Source: Clostridiales bacterium Firm_14 (GTDB lineage Bacteria > Bacillota > Clostridia > Saccharofermentanales > Saccharofermentanaceae). Taken from it: a DNA stretch of 64,000 nucleotides. Both the position numbers and the translations under genes were made by a program. Below the pieces are notes generated by a model, which searched no databases, had not been told where the DNA came from, and saw only the letters and a program-made list of their open reading frames with translations. How positions within the stretch are numbered: the stretch's first letter is position 1; the number at the start of each line of letters is the position of its first letter. Positions 33,470 through 43,180 of the stretch are shown here, in pieces. The stretch is from assembly GCA_001604135.1 (NCBI GenBank), contig LVAT01000012.1, positions 56,081 to 120,080 on the forward strand, read 5' to 3'.

Positions 33470-34402
33470 TTATTCTTCGAAAAGAGGCGTCGAGAAATAT
33501 CTCTCAGCCGTGTCGGGCAAAACGGTAACTACGGTCTTGCCTGCGCCAAGCTTCATCGCAAGCTTTATTGCGCATGCGACGTTGGTGCCGGAAGAAATAC
33601 CGCACATCATGCCTTCCTTGCGGGTGAGTTCACGTGATGTATTGATGGCTTCATCGTCTGTAATGATGCAGATGTCGTCATAAACCTTAGTATCAAGGAT
33701 GCCCGGGATAAGGCCGTCGCCGATGCCCATCTGGACATGGGTGCCGATCGAACCGCCGGACAGGATTGCCGCATTCTCGGGCTCAGCTGCCCAGACGACC
33801 GTCGCGGGATTAGCTTCCTTAAGAGCGTGACCGATGCCGGTGATGGTGCCGCCTGTTCCGATACCGGAGCAGAAACCGTCAATAGTGCGGCCGTCCATGG
33901 CCTCAAGGATCTCCTTTGCTGTATATGCGTACTGGGCTTCAGTGTTGGCGGGATTCTCGAACTGCTGAGGGATAAACACGCGCGGGTCGGAAGCTGCGAT
34001 CTCCTCGGCTTTGAGGCGGCAGTCTTCAATAGCCTTGCCGATGTCATTGTCATCGTGGATGAGAATAACTTCGGCACCGTAGTGCTTAACGAGCATCGAA
34101 CGCTCGTGGCTTACGGAATCGGGCATGACAATAATCGTGCGGTAGCCCTTGACTGCACCGATAAGTGCAAGGCCTATGCCCTGGTTGCCGCTCGTGGGCT
34201 CGACGATAATGGAATCTTTATTGAGCTTGCCCTCTTTCTCGGCGCGCTCGATCATGTTAAGAGCCGTGCGTGTCTTGATAGAACCTCCGACATCAAGGCC
34301 TTCATTCTTAACAAAAACATCGGCAGCGCCTTCAGGCACAATATGATTCAGCTTGATAAGAGGCGTGTTTCCGATAGCCTCAAGGATATTATTGTAGATC
34401 AT
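33470..34402 (-). CDS. cysK: Cysteine synthase (O-acetylserine sulfhydrylase)
   Basis: The 310-residue PLP enzyme makes cysteine from O-acetylserine and sulfide. Motifs seen are EAIGNTPLIKLN, GGSIKTRTALNMIE with the PLP lysine (Lys43), PTSGNQGIGLA (substrate loop), GIGTGGTITGIG (phosphate pocket), and EGMMCGISSGTN near the C-terminus. VKNEGLDVGGSIK differs from the usual EGxNPGGSVKDR, with Asp-Val and Thr-Arg in the loop, so a related beta-substitution substrate cannot be excluded. Its promoter lies in the end of the histidine kinase gene. Confidence 0.92.
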   Translation of the reverse strand: MIYNNILEAIGNTPLIKLNHIVPEGAADVFVKNEGLDVGGSIKTRTALNMIERAEKEGKLNKDSIIVEPTSGNQGIGLALIGAVKGYRTIIVMPDSVSHERSMLVKHYGAEVILIHDDNDIGKAIEDCRLKAEEIAASDPRVFIPQQFENPANTEAQYAYTAKEILEAMDGRTIDGFCSGIGTGGTITGIGHALKEANPATVVWAAEPENAAILSGGSIGTHVQMGIGDGLIPGILDTKVYDDICIITDDEAINTSRELTRKEGMMCGISSGTNVACAIKLAMKLGAGKTVVTVLPDTAERYFSTPLFEE

Positions 34403-34434
34403 TACGATCCTCCGCTTTTGGTGATTCGGACACT

Positions 34435-34463
34435 ATTATACAAGGTTTTTTAAACTGTTGCAG
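34435..34463 (-). promoter_or_regulatory. Promoter of cysK
   Basis: A perfect -10 TATAAT (34440-34435) and a weak -35 CTGCAA (34463-34458) are separated by 17 bases. The -35 box overlaps the last codons of the upstream histidine kinase gene. Confidence 0.6.
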
Positions 34464-35379
34464 ATTTATATATCTTTATCTCGAAAATTGTCCCCTTGCC
34501 CTCTTCACTCTCGCACGAGATCACGCCGTTCTGGGAGTTTATGATCTGCTTTGCAAGTGACAAGCCGATGCCGTTGCTGTTCGGGTCGGACTTCTCGCCA
34601 TGGTAAAAGCGGTTGAAGATGTTGGGCAGGTCCTTCTTGGAGATGCCGCATCCGTTGTCCTCAATGCGGATATTGACTGAGAGGTTGGTGTCTTCGGATG
34701 AGATCTTGATAGAACCTCCGGCCTCAGTATGCTGCAATGAATTCTTTATGATGTTGGACAGCGCTTCTAAAGTCCAGCGCCTGTCACATGTAATCTCATC
34801 GTCAGGTGATACATCGATGCCAATAGATACGTCCTTAATGTCTGCTTCGATCGCAATTGATGATACGATCTCGTCGACCATGCTACGGAGCTTGACGGTC
34901 TCCTTTTTCATTACCAGAACACCTGCATCGATCTCGGCGATAGTAAGGAGTGTTCTTACAAGCCATGTGATGTGGTCTGTCTGCGCTTCGATGTTCGCAA
35001 TGCAGCGGCGGCGCTGAGCCTCATCCATATTGCCGCTCTTTAAAGCATCTGTCATGAGGTTGATCGCGGTAAGCGGAGTCTTTATCTGATGCGAGATATT
35101 GGAGAGCATGTCAGCTTTGTAGGTGTTCTTCTTTACCTCGCCGGCATACTGCTCCTGCAAAGTAGAAGCGAGCTTGTAGATCTCTGAACGAAGGATGAGC
35201 ATGCGGCCTTCAGCTTCAAGCCCGAGCTCCGGGAAAGTATCTCTATCCTGTACTTTGGTAAGAAAATCAATGAGCTCATCAAGTTCTTTCCTGCGCTTTA
35301 TCCTGTCCGCAATGATGTAGATCACCAGAGCGGCTACGATAACTGCTAAAACAATGGAAACTATCAGATACGGATTCAT
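34450..35379 (-). CDS. Sensor histidine kinase (BceS-like group)
   Basis: The 309-residue protein has one N-terminal transmembrane helix (about 5-25) and almost no extracellular part. The dimerisation/phosphoacceptor motif is NISHQIKTPL (His near 97), and an ATPase domain follows with NIIKNSLQHTEAGG (N box), IEDNGCGISKKDLPNIFNRFYHG (G1/F box) and NGIGLSLAKQII (G2). Small kinases without an input domain next to an FtsX-type ABC transporter usually sense through the transporter. It overlaps the response regulator gene by ATGA. Confidence 0.9.
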   Translation of the reverse strand: MNPYLIVSIVLAVIVAALVIYIIADRIKRRKELDELIDFLTKVQDRDTFPELGLEAEGRMLILRSEIYKLASTLQEQYAGEVKKNTYKADMLSNISHQIKTPLTAINLMTDALKSGNMDEAQRRRCIANIEAQTDHITWLVRTLLTIAEIDAGVLVMKKETVKLRSMVDEIVSSIAIEADIKDVSIGIDVSPDDEITCDRRWTLEALSNIIKNSLQHTEAGGSIKISSEDTNLSVNIRIEDNGCGISKKDLPNIFNRFYHGEKSDPNSNGIGLSLAKQIINSQNGVISCESEEGKGTIFEIKIYKSATV

Positions 35380-36047
35380 AGATTAAGCCTGTATCCCTGT
35401 CCCCTGATGGTCTCGATATACTTGCCGTCCTCGTCATCGAGCTTGCTTCTGAGTCTCTTTATGTATACGGTCAGCGTATTGTCATTAACAAAGCTTCCGA
35501 CATCGTCCCAGAGGATATTTAAAATCTGGTCGCGGTCAAGGATCTCGCCGGCGTGATTGATGAAGACGAGCAAGAGTTTATATTCCATTGCAGTGAGAAT
35601 GATCTCTTCGCCAGCGCGGGTCATTTTCGCGTTCGTGATATCGACCAGGTTATCGCCGATGGCACATGTTGAAGCCGATGACTTCGTGCGCTTCATGAGA
35701 CGCTTCATGCGCGCTATCAGTTCCTTGATGTGGAAAGGCTTCGAGATATAATCGTCCGCGCCCTTGTCGAATGCCAGGACCGTGTGGATCTCATCGTCCA
35801 TCGCGGTCAGGAATATGATGGGCATCTCAGATGTCTCACGGATCTTCATGCAGATATCCATTCCGTTGCCGTCAGGAAGCGTCATGTCGAGAAGACAGAA
35901 ATCGATCTTCTTAGAGGGGTCATCATTCTCGAGAGCACTATATGCTTCAGCAACGGAAGAAGCGAGGGTAACTTCCATACCCTCGCCTGTTAAAGCAAGC
36001 TTCAAGCCTTCTGCGATTATGTTGTCGTCTTCAACTACTAATACCAT
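35376..36047 (-). CDS. OmpR/PhoB-family response regulator
   Basis: The 223-residue protein has a receiver domain with VEDDNIIAEGL (acidic pocket), phosphoacceptor LLDMTLPDG (Asp near 54) and Lys in DYISKPFHI. A winged-helix DNA-binding domain follows (about 130-223), with MEYKLLLVFINHAGEILDR and VYIKRLRSKLDDE. It sits between the transporter permease and the kinase and is likely to control the transporter operon. The palindrome at 39712-39743 is a candidate target. Confidence 0.93.
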   Translation of the reverse strand: MVLVVEDDNIIAEGLKLALTGEGMEVTLASSVAEAYSALENDDPSKKIDFCLLDMTLPDGNGMDICMKIRETSEMPIIFLTAMDDEIHTVLAFDKGADDYISKPFHIKELIARMKRLMKRTKSSASTCAIGDNLVDITNAKMTRAGEEIILTAMEYKLLLVFINHAGEILDRDQILNILWDDVGSFVNDNTLTVYIKRLRSKLDDEDGKYIETIRGQGYRLNL

Positions 36048-36050
36048 GCA

Positions 36051-38915
36051 TCAGACACTTTCCCGTTTGATCTCCTCTATTATATCAATCTTATTCTCAC
36101 GTCTTAAGCAAATAAACGTCATGAGCAGAACTGCCGCAGCAATGAATATGATGAGTCCTAAAGACTGGAGCCAAGGGAAGGATACCGTGAAGTATCCGAA
36201 TTGGCCGATGAATGTTTTCGCGAGCAGCCAGCAGATGATCCCTGTAATCGGGAAAGCAATGACTATTGCCGCGATCAGCATTCTTATGCTCTCTTTTATC
36301 TCGGTATTCAGAAGCTGCGAAAATGTCGAACCCATAGACTTCAAAACAGCGAACTGCTTTCTTCTTGATACCATGAGACCGGATATCGAGCTGTATACGT
36401 TAAGAAGACAGATTGCTGATGAGATTGCCGTGAACACAATAAGCACGGTCCTGATGAGGTATGCAATGATCTCCCTGAACTCGGCGACACTACTGCCGGC
36501 CTGGTTAAGTGCAAGATTCCCGCCAAGATCATTCAACTGATTGGACAGATCCAGGAACATTTTTACAGTTGCCTCATTGTCGCAGTTAAATAAGATTCCC
36601 GTCACCATTTCCTGAACATTGATCTTGTCGATGTATTCTGCAACGCTCATCGGGACGATTATGTTCAGTCCGCTTCCTGCCGTACCTTCCATGTAATCAC
36701 TGATCTCATCTGTGTTTACTTTCTTTATTACCTTGAAATTTGCGGGAGCACCATCAAGATCGATCTCCGGATGTGGCAGTTTATCCCACTCAAGACCATA
36801 TTCCTCTGCTTCCGCTCTGCTATACGCATTAGAGTAAAGCGGAATAACCTCGCCGTCATTACATGCATAGGGGTCTTTAACCTCAATATACTTATAGTCT
36901 CTCGGACGCTCGGAGAGGAACTGATCCGTCGAGAAATACGCATTTTTTATGAGGATGCAGGGTATCTCACCTTCTCCGTAAGATGCAGCCTTAACCTCTT
37001 TTGCCATCTTGTCGAACACTTCATCTTCAAAAGCAGTTACACTTATGAAGGTTGTGCCGCGGTCAATACTCTTTTGTTCTTTTATAAACTCATCCTTTGA
37101 AAGCTCGCCGGGTTCATGGAACATGCACTCGATCTCATAATCTGCATTCCAATATTCATCGCTTAACAATTCAGACGGGAGCCTGAGTGACCAGGAGTCA
37201 AATCTGATTACAGTAACATCACTCGTTCCTTCAGAGTTTTTGATCATGTCGATAAGCTCGTCACGTTCCATCTGATCGCCTGTATCAATGACCACCATTG
37301 AATAGTTTCTGTCGTCGCCATATGTAATACTAAGGCCGTTGTCACCCAGCTTGTAATCAACCATCATCATAACGAGTGATGTTCCGAAATATACGGCAAC
37401 AGTAACAAGGAAGAAGATCGCAACTGCTCTTATGATTCCCAATGACTTGCTCTTGTCGTTCTTAAAGAATCTGGAAGAAAGCATTCCTGCAGCTGACCTG
37501 CCTATAAGTCTGTCAGGATTTCCCTTAGCCTTATTTCTTGATTTTCCGGACTTTTTGGTGCCCCTGATACTTTCAATGGGGCCGACCTTGCTGATCTTAC
37601 GTGCCGGGATCAATGCAGAGATAAATACAGTAATAATACTGAGGAGGATTACTGTGATCACTGCTGCAGGACTGACTGCAAGTACAGGCTTCAGATTAAG
37701 AACGCCGGTACCGTCAAAGCTGAACAGTTTCTCTGCCATGGGTCCTGCAGTATTTGCTGCGATCTTAACTGTACCAAGACCTAATGCAAAGCCTATCGGG
37801 AGAGCCGGCAGGAGCATGATAAATGCTTCGAAATATACAGAGCTTCTCTTTTGCTTGCCTGTTGCACCGACTGAAGAAAGCATGCCCAGATACTTTGCCC
37901 TCTCGTCATAGGAAAGCGCGAAAATGTTATATATCAGCATGACTGAGATCAATGCGATAAGCACTACAAAGAATGCCTGTGCACCAAGGACTATAAAGTT
38001 TATCGAGTCCATCGATGAACTTCCCGAGAAAGCAAGCAAAGTATCATTTATCTCGTAGTTATCATCGCCGACGATCGATCTTATCTTGTACATGAATTGC
38101 GAATCGGTCTTCTTTGTATCAGTCATTAAAAGAGCATTAAATGTATCGCTCTGAATTGTCGTCTCATCAACAAACGAGATGGCTGAATACCATGCGCAGA
38201 TCGGTTCCTCGAAGACAGGAACTTCGATGATTCCGACTACAGTAAAATCCTGTGAAAAACCCGTATCCTTGTGGATCTCTTCACCGGTCTTATAGAATTC
38301 ATCTCCGAATTCCGTTCCCGGAACAAAATAGTACATGTTGTAAGGAGCTTCAACTGTCTCACCGGCAGGCACCTTGAAGACAGGATACTGTATTCCGAAT
38401 GCGCCTGAAGTATTGTTATTCTTGAAATAACGTCTGAATGTGCTCGTACTGATCGTATCGCCGATCTTTACAGTTGCACCGTCTTTAATTGCCTGCTCGC
38501 TTATAACGATCTCATTCCCGTTTTGAGGGAATCTGCCGTCAACAAGCTTTATATTCGTCCACTTAAATGCATCAGCCGAATATCTCCTTACATTGATGAA
38601 CGGCTTTTCGGGCTTGGCAGACTGTTCGAAATCGGAATATTTAAGATCTTCAGTTATGGCGATCTCCGTTACCTCATCCAGGTCCTTGAGCTTTTCCAGT
38701 TTCTCCTTGTCGAGATTATATACCGCATAGTGATATGCACCCTTCTTGGCAGATGCAATATCCACAAAATACCTGTATGCCGTATCCTTACCGACAAGGA
38801 CCGTCGTAAGCAGCATTACCATCAAAGCGATTCCGATGACCGATATCAGGGTACGCTTCATATTCATCTTCATGTGCTTTAAAGTCACCTGATGAACTAT
38901 CTTTGTGTTTCTCAT
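36051..38915 (-). CDS. FtsX-like ABC transporter permease (BceB/MacB-type)
   Basis: The 954-residue permease has a first membrane helix (about 20-42), a large extracellular part (about 45-300), a three-helix FtsX block (about 315-440), a second helix near 490-515, another extracellular domain (about 520-830), and a C-terminal three-helix FtsX block (about 840-950). The duplicated FtsX layout is that of peptide/bacitracin-type exporters and MacB-like permeases. With the adjacent ATPase, kinase and regulator it resembles antimicrobial-peptide sensing and resistance modules. The substrate is unknown. Confidence 0.9.
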   Translation of the reverse strand: MRNTKIVHQVTLKHMKMNMKRTLISVIGIALMVMLLTTVLVGKDTAYRYFVDIASAKKGAYHYAVYNLDKEKLEKLKDLDEVTEIAITEDLKYSDFEQSAKPEKPFINVRRYSADAFKWTNIKLVDGRFPQNGNEIVISEQAIKDGATVKIGDTISTSTFRRYFKNNNTSGAFGIQYPVFKVPAGETVEAPYNMYYFVPGTEFGDEFYKTGEEIHKDTGFSQDFTVVGIIEVPVFEEPICAWYSAISFVDETTIQSDTFNALLMTDTKKTDSQFMYKIRSIVGDDNYEINDTLLAFSGSSSMDSINFIVLGAQAFFVVLIALISVMLIYNIFALSYDERAKYLGMLSSVGATGKQKRSSVYFEAFIMLLPALPIGFALGLGTVKIAANTAGPMAEKLFSFDGTGVLNLKPVLAVSPAAVITVILLSIITVFISALIPARKISKVGPIESIRGTKKSGKSRNKAKGNPDRLIGRSAAGMLSSRFFKNDKSKSLGIIRAVAIFFLVTVAVYFGTSLVMMMVDYKLGDNGLSITYGDDRNYSMVVIDTGDQMERDELIDMIKNSEGTSDVTVIRFDSWSLRLPSELLSDEYWNADYEIECMFHEPGELSKDEFIKEQKSIDRGTTFISVTAFEDEVFDKMAKEVKAASYGEGEIPCILIKNAYFSTDQFLSERPRDYKYIEVKDPYACNDGEVIPLYSNAYSRAEAEEYGLEWDKLPHPEIDLDGAPANFKVIKKVNTDEISDYMEGTAGSGLNIIVPMSVAEYIDKINVQEMVTGILFNCDNEATVKMFLDLSNQLNDLGGNLALNQAGSSVAEFREIIAYLIRTVLIVFTAISSAICLLNVYSSISGLMVSRRKQFAVLKSMGSTFSQLLNTEIKESIRMLIAAIVIAFPITGIICWLLAKTFIGQFGYFTVSFPWLQSLGLIIFIAAAVLLMTFICLRRENKIDIIEEIKRESV

Positions 38916-38947
38916 TTTAATTCCCCTAAGTTTTTCCTATTATCCTT

Positions 38948-39652
38948 TTATTCGCGGCCCATGAGATCCGTAACCCTGATACGGTCATCTTTAGTGATAT
39001 TTCCGTCTTCCATGTAGATGATCCTGTCAGCCTGAAGAGCGATATTCTCGTCGTGCGTGATAAGGATCAAGGTCTGTCCGAATTTCCTGTTGGATTCTTT
39101 TAAGAGCTCTACGATCTCGGCGCTGTTCTTTCTGTCGAGGTTGCCCGTAGGCTCGTCTGCGAGAAGAAGCTCAGGCTTCGAAAAGAGTGCCCTTCCGATC
39201 GATGCTCTCTGCTGCTGACCGCCTGACAATTCGCTCGGAAGATGGGATCTTCTGTCTGTAAGTCCCAAGTACTCGACGATCTGGTCAAGTCTTTCCTTGT
39301 CGGGCTTTCTTCCGTCCAGCATGTGCGTCAGCACGATGTTCTCATCGACGTTAAGCTCAGGAAGGAGATTATAGAACTGATATACAAGTCCGATATGTCT
39401 TCTCCTGAAGATCGCAAGCTTGTCTTCGTTCTGCGAATGAATGTCTGTTCCGTTGATGAAGACCTTTCCCGATGTCGGCTTATCAACGCCGCCGATGATG
39501 TGAAGGAGTGTCGATTTTCCCGAACCTGATGCGCCTACGATCGATACGAATTCGCCCTTCTCGACTGAGAAAGAAACGTCCTGCAAAGCAACGGTCTTAC
39601 CTTCCCCCGTGCCGTATACCTTGCTGATATTTTCACATCTTAATAATTCCAT
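38948..39652 (-). CDS. ABC transporter ATP-binding protein (LolD/BceA type)
   Basis: The 234-residue protein starts at ATG 39652 (MELLRCENISKVYG), with GGAGG six bases upstream; an earlier frame start at 39718 lies in the palindrome and is rejected. Motifs seen are Walker A GASGSGKST, Q-loop YQFYNLLPEL, signature LSGGQQQRASIGRAL, Walker B LLLADEPTGNLD and the H-loop LITHDE. It powers the FtsX-type permease that follows by 32 bases and is the first gene of the transporter/two-component operon. Confidence 0.95.
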   Translation of the reverse strand: MELLRCENISKVYGTGEGKTVALQDVSFSVEKGEFVSIVGASGSGKSTLLHIIGGVDKPTSGKVFINGTDIHSQNEDKLAIFRRRHIGLVYQFYNLLPELNVDENIVLTHMLDGRKPDKERLDQIVEYLGLTDRRSHLPSELSGGQQQRASIGRALFSKPELLLADEPTGNLDRKNSAEIVELLKESNRKFGQTLILITHDENIALQADRIIYMEDGNITKDDRIRVTDLMGRE

Positions 39653-39711
39653 ATTTGTCCTCCATATTCGTGATAAGCAAATACTAACAAAAGGAGAACC
39701 ATAAAAAATGA

Positions 39712-39743
39712 ATTCCAAAGTGACAAATTAGTCACTTTGGAAT
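39712..39743. promoter_or_regulatory. Perfect 32-bp palindrome upstream of the ABC transporter operon
   Basis: ATTCCAAAGTGAC (39712-39724), a 6-base centre AAATTA and the exact complement GTCACTTTGGAAT (39731-39743). It contains TGACT-AATT-TGTCA on the minus strand, which fits the TNACA-N4-TGTNA type of inverted repeat known for BceR-like regulators. On the minus strand the arm is followed by TCATTTTTT, so it could also terminate the upstream glycosyltransferase gene. A weak promoter lies right after it. Confidence 0.7.
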
Positions 39744-39778
39744 CACAGAAGACTTAAGTTGTTGCCTGCAAAATGCCT

Positions 39779-40522
39779 TTAAGGATTCTTCAGGATATCC
39801 GAACGCTTCTCAAATCTCGCTCTAAAGGCAATTCCCAGATATTTAAAAGTTGCTGCCAGGGAGTTCTGTGACTCGCCTTCCTGTCTTGCAACCCAGCCTG
39901 TAGGGATCTCATGGATCTTAACACCAAGGCGGATCGGCTTAAGCGCTGTCTCCAGGAAGAACGGGTGCTTATATTCCTCCCACTTGATAGAGTTCAGAAG
40001 TTCAGAAGTGGCAATCCTGTATCCGAATGTAATGTCTGTCAGCTTAACTCCGTAGAACGCCGAGAAGATCTTCTGGAAGAAAAAGTTCAATACATACTTG
40101 ACCTTGTTATAGCCTTCAAAACTTCCCTTATTGATCCATCTGGAAGCAGTCGTCATGTCATCCGGATACTTCTTGGCAGAAGCAATGAAGTCCTTAACGT
40201 TATGAGGATCAGTCTCAAGATCAGTAGACATCATGAGAATATGTGAGCCCTTGGCTGCCTCGATCCCGTCCTGTACAGCCCCGCCTGCAAAAGGCTTTGT
40301 CTGATAGAGGATGGCCATCGGTATTCCGGCTTCTTCAGCCATTGCCTTGCCTTTCTCGATTGCTTCCAAACTCTCCTTAAGGGTCCTCTCACAAACGATT
40401 GCGATGAATTCATTTATGTCCTTATGATCACACTCTTCGAGTATGATCTCTACAGTCTTAATGAACGAGAATGTCTCGTTTAATGTCGGCAACAGGATCG
40501 TTACAGACTCAAATCTACCCAT
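39779..40522 (-). CDS. Family 2 glycosyltransferase (DPM1-like)
   Basis: The 247-residue protein has a GT-A fold: VTILLPTLNETFSF at the start, the metal/donor site MSTDLETDPHNV, and TDITFGYRIATSELL with later acceptor residues. It has no membrane helix, so it is a soluble or peripheral enzyme like dolichyl- or undecaprenyl-phosphate glycosyltransferases. Its start overlaps the end of the FAD-dependent protein by one base. It is probably part of a surface glycan pathway with its neighbours. Confidence 0.85.
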   Translation of the reverse strand: MGRFESVTILLPTLNETFSFIKTVEIILEECDHKDINEFIAIVCERTLKESLEAIEKGKAMAEEAGIPMAILYQTKPFAGGAVQDGIEAAKGSHILMMSTDLETDPHNVKDFIASAKKYPDDMTTASRWINKGSFEGYNKVKYVLNFFFQKIFSAFYGVKLTDITFGYRIATSELLNSIKWEEYKHPFFLETALKPIRLGVKIHEIPTGWVARQEGESQNSLAATFKYLGIAFRARFEKRSDILKNP

Positions 40523-41775
40523 TATGCTTCTCCGATCACTTCTGCTTCTTTCATGGCATCCAGAATGCAGATATCCATATTCTTATAGCTCCAGGTGCCC
40601 CATCTTCCGAGTAAGTCAAAACCATTTACTCCGGAGAAATATCCGCTGACAGTTTCTGTCGTTTTTCTGTAATCCCTATCGTGGATCACATATGCATATT
40701 CAGTGAACTCACTGTCAATTATATTATTAAAACCGACTTCTTCGGGAACAACTTTTCCGTCCTTAAGAAGGTTTCCGTCGACGTCAAACCTGTCGCCTAT
40801 TATCTCGATCGCACCGCAGCCCCTGTCTTTATCAGCTGATACGTTCGGCGAGAACGAACTCTGGTAAACGATCCTGTGTGACCGGTATTCATGTGAAGGG
40901 ATGTACAGCCATGATATGTCTGTCTTCTCGCAATCGAAAAGGACCGTCGTAAGGCTGTTGAACTTAAGGCCTGCTATGGCATCAACGATATTTTCCGGAA
41001 GTTTCATTATTTTGGGCAAAACAGGTAAAGGTATCGTCGATATTATCCTGTCGTATATGTCTTTGCCGTCCATGATCCAGCCGCCGTCGATCTTCTCGAT
41101 ACTGCTGATCGCATAAGACGTTTTAACATCGATACCTTCAGCTATGACATTTACCAGGGACTGGATGCCGCCGTCTGTCGGATAGTAGAAAGTCGAATGG
41201 GGCATCTTGCGTTCTGAAGGGTCCTTTAAGAGAAGTGATCTCTTCATCTCGTCCTTAGTCGGAAGCGGCATTTTGCCATGCATCCAATTGGTCTCCATGT
41301 CACGCAGAGGGAAATTCCAGATCTTCTCGTTATAAGGGATCATGTAAGCTTCTGCTATGCCCTTTCCGAAATTCCAGATCAGCCAGTCATGGAAGTTGTC
41401 AGGTTCCGGCCCGCTCTGCGCCTCAACAAAATCTCTGCAAAAGCTCTTTGCCAGATCAGGATCAAGCTCACATAAGGATAATTCAAAAGGATAAGAAATA
41501 TACTTCCCTCCGAAGTCGATCTTCGAATTACGGACCGTATACTTCCAATTCTGCTTGGGAAGCAGCGAGAACACCCACTCGACGACTTCAGGGTGCTTCG
41601 AATTGAAGATATGCCCGCCGTGAATGTCATATGTATATCCGTTAGTAAGCCTGGTGCGCGCAAGTCCGCCAACAGTCTCATTCTTCTCGAAAACGGTAAC
41701 TGTATGCCCTTTTTGCCGGAGCATGCGTGCCACCGATAATCCGGATATTCCGGCGCCTAATACTGCTATTCTCAA
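40522..41775 (-). CDS. FAD-dependent oxidoreductase (UDP-galactopyranose-mutase/amine-oxidase fold)
   Basis: The 417-residue protein has an N-terminal FAD dinucleotide motif GAGISGLSVARML, then FEKNETVGGLART and a TYDIHGGHIFNSK segment typical of UDP-galactopyranose mutase-like and protoporphyrinogen-oxidase-like proteins. Further blocks are YNEKIWNFPLRDM and YPTDGGIQSLVN. It pairs with a glycosyltransferase, which suggests sugar-nucleotide or lipid-carrier processing. The exact reaction is not shown by the sequence. Confidence 0.8.
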   Translation of the reverse strand: MRIAVLGAGISGLSVARMLRQKGHTVTVFEKNETVGGLARTRLTNGYTYDIHGGHIFNSKHPEVVEWVFSLLPKQNWKYTVRNSKIDFGGKYISYPFELSLCELDPDLAKSFCRDFVEAQSGPEPDNFHDWLIWNFGKGIAEAYMIPYNEKIWNFPLRDMETNWMHGKMPLPTKDEMKRSLLLKDPSERKMPHSTFYYPTDGGIQSLVNVIAEGIDVKTSYAISSIEKIDGGWIMDGKDIYDRIISTIPLPVLPKIMKLPENIVDAIAGLKFNSLTTVLFDCEKTDISWLYIPSHEYRSHRIVYQSSFSPNVSADKDRGCGAIEIIGDRFDVDGNLLKDGKVVPEEVGFNNIIDSEFTEYAYVIHDRDYRKTTETVSGYFSGVNGFDLLGRWGTWSYKNMDICILDAMKEAEVIGEA

Positions 41776-41827
41776 TCTTCCAACCCTCGAAATAGTATAA
41801 AAACATTTATATGATAAAATAACGCAT

Positions 41828-43111
41828 ATGAATAATAAAGAGCGAAAATCCTATTTATCTGCACTGGGCGCCAAATCTTCGAAGATCTTCAATAACAAGT
41901 TTTATTTCTTGCTGCTTGTATTTTCGATTACAATTCAGCTGTTCAGATATTTTGACTACGCGATTTATCCCAACGTATTACAGTGGAATACTCAAGAGCT
42001 GACAATGAGCTACAGGTATGGCTTCATAAGAAGGGGTCTGCTCGGAACATTTACTTACTTTCTATATGATTGTTTCAACATAAAGTTCATTGATGCCGTC
42101 AGTATCGTTCAAAGTCTTGGAATGATACTCTTGACCGTCTCATTCTTATTATTCTTCCGGCAATTGTTGAAGAATGAGAAGGATACCACTTTCCGTTTTG
42201 CAGCTTTGATCCTGATCTCGCTTAATGTTTGGGGGTTTTATTTTAATTATTTCGGCCTTCTCGATACATATATAATCTTTTTCACATTTTTAATGGTCTA
42301 TTTTATAGTGTCCGGCAAAGCACTGTTCCTTATTCCTGTTTTAGCAGGTGTTTGTCTGCTTATCCATGAAGGTTATCCGATGATGTTCTTCGGAATCATA
42401 ATGGCACTTCTGCTCTATAGATTCTGTTATTCCGAAGATAAAAAAGAAAGGATCCGGTACGGGATCATAATCCTTACAACCGGCCTTGTAGTGGGCAGCT
42501 TATTCATTTATTCATATATTCTCCACCCCAGGATCGATAACCCTGACATCAACGGTATCCTGAACACCTGTAAGGATCTGTTAAGAGTGGATTACGAGAA
42601 CGAAATAGAAACAAGCAACATCCGTTACATATGGCTGGACGACAAGATAGATACAAGCACCTGGCACGGTCAGACAAACATGTGGATCGACGGCAAGCCT
42701 ACCGGCTGGTTCTGTAAACTGATGACAGCAATTTTCTTAAACGCGCTGCTTTTATCCCCGCTGTTCTTCATGACGGTTAAGTTCTGGGTAAAAACCATAA
42801 AAAAAGAGCCTGAGAAACTGAGGAAGATATTATTAACACTCTGCAGCCTGATGGTATTTTTGTCTTTCCCGCTCATTGTTATTCATCTTGATCAGGCAAG
42901 ATGGTTCTATGCTGACGTCATTTTTGAGATCGTCGTTATCGGAGCCATAAGCATTCTTAATTACAACAATGAACGTGAGACACTTTCAGAGATCACAAAG
43001 CTTACACTTCCCAGAGTGCTGCTTGTGATGTTCTATTACGTTTTCTATTGGAACACGCATCTTTTCACGATTTCTTCGCTTTTTGATAGTCTCACGTCCT
43101 GGATCCAATAA
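41828..43111 (+). CDS. Polytopic membrane protein, possibly polymerase or GT-C type
   Basis: The 427-residue protein has about ten transmembrane helices and a soluble loop (about 230-295) with WLDDKIDTSTWHGQTN. There is a conserved-looking RYGFIRRGLLG early and HEGYPMMFFG in the middle. Such features are seen in oligosaccharide polymerases and GT-C glycosyltransferases, but no named family is clear to me. It is divergent from the FAD-dependent gene with only 52 bases between. AT-richer codon use than its neighbours suggests it may have been acquired by transfer. Confidence 0.55.
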   Translation: MNNKERKSYLSALGAKSSKIFNNKFYFLLLVFSITIQLFRYFDYAIYPNVLQWNTQELTMSYRYGFIRRGLLGTFTYFLYDCFNIKFIDAVSIVQSLGMILLTVSFLLFFRQLLKNEKDTTFRFAALILISLNVWGFYFNYFGLLDTYIIFFTFLMVYFIVSGKALFLIPVLAGVCLLIHEGYPMMFFGIIMALLLYRFCYSEDKKERIRYGIIILTTGLVVGSLFIYSYILHPRIDNPDINGILNTCKDLLRVDYENEIETSNIRYIWLDDKIDTSTWHGQTNMWIDGKPTGWFCKLMTAIFLNALLLSPLFFMTVKFWVKTIKKEPEKLRKILLTLCSLMVFLSFPLIVIHLDQARWFYADVIFEIVVIGAISILNYNNERETLSEITKLTLPRVLLVMFYYVFYWNTHLFTISSLFDSLTSWIQ

Positions 43112-43180
43112 TAAACTGCTTCCCTGTTGTAAAGATCGACGGTCAGCAGGCCGCCATTTATCAGATCCGGATCATCTGAC

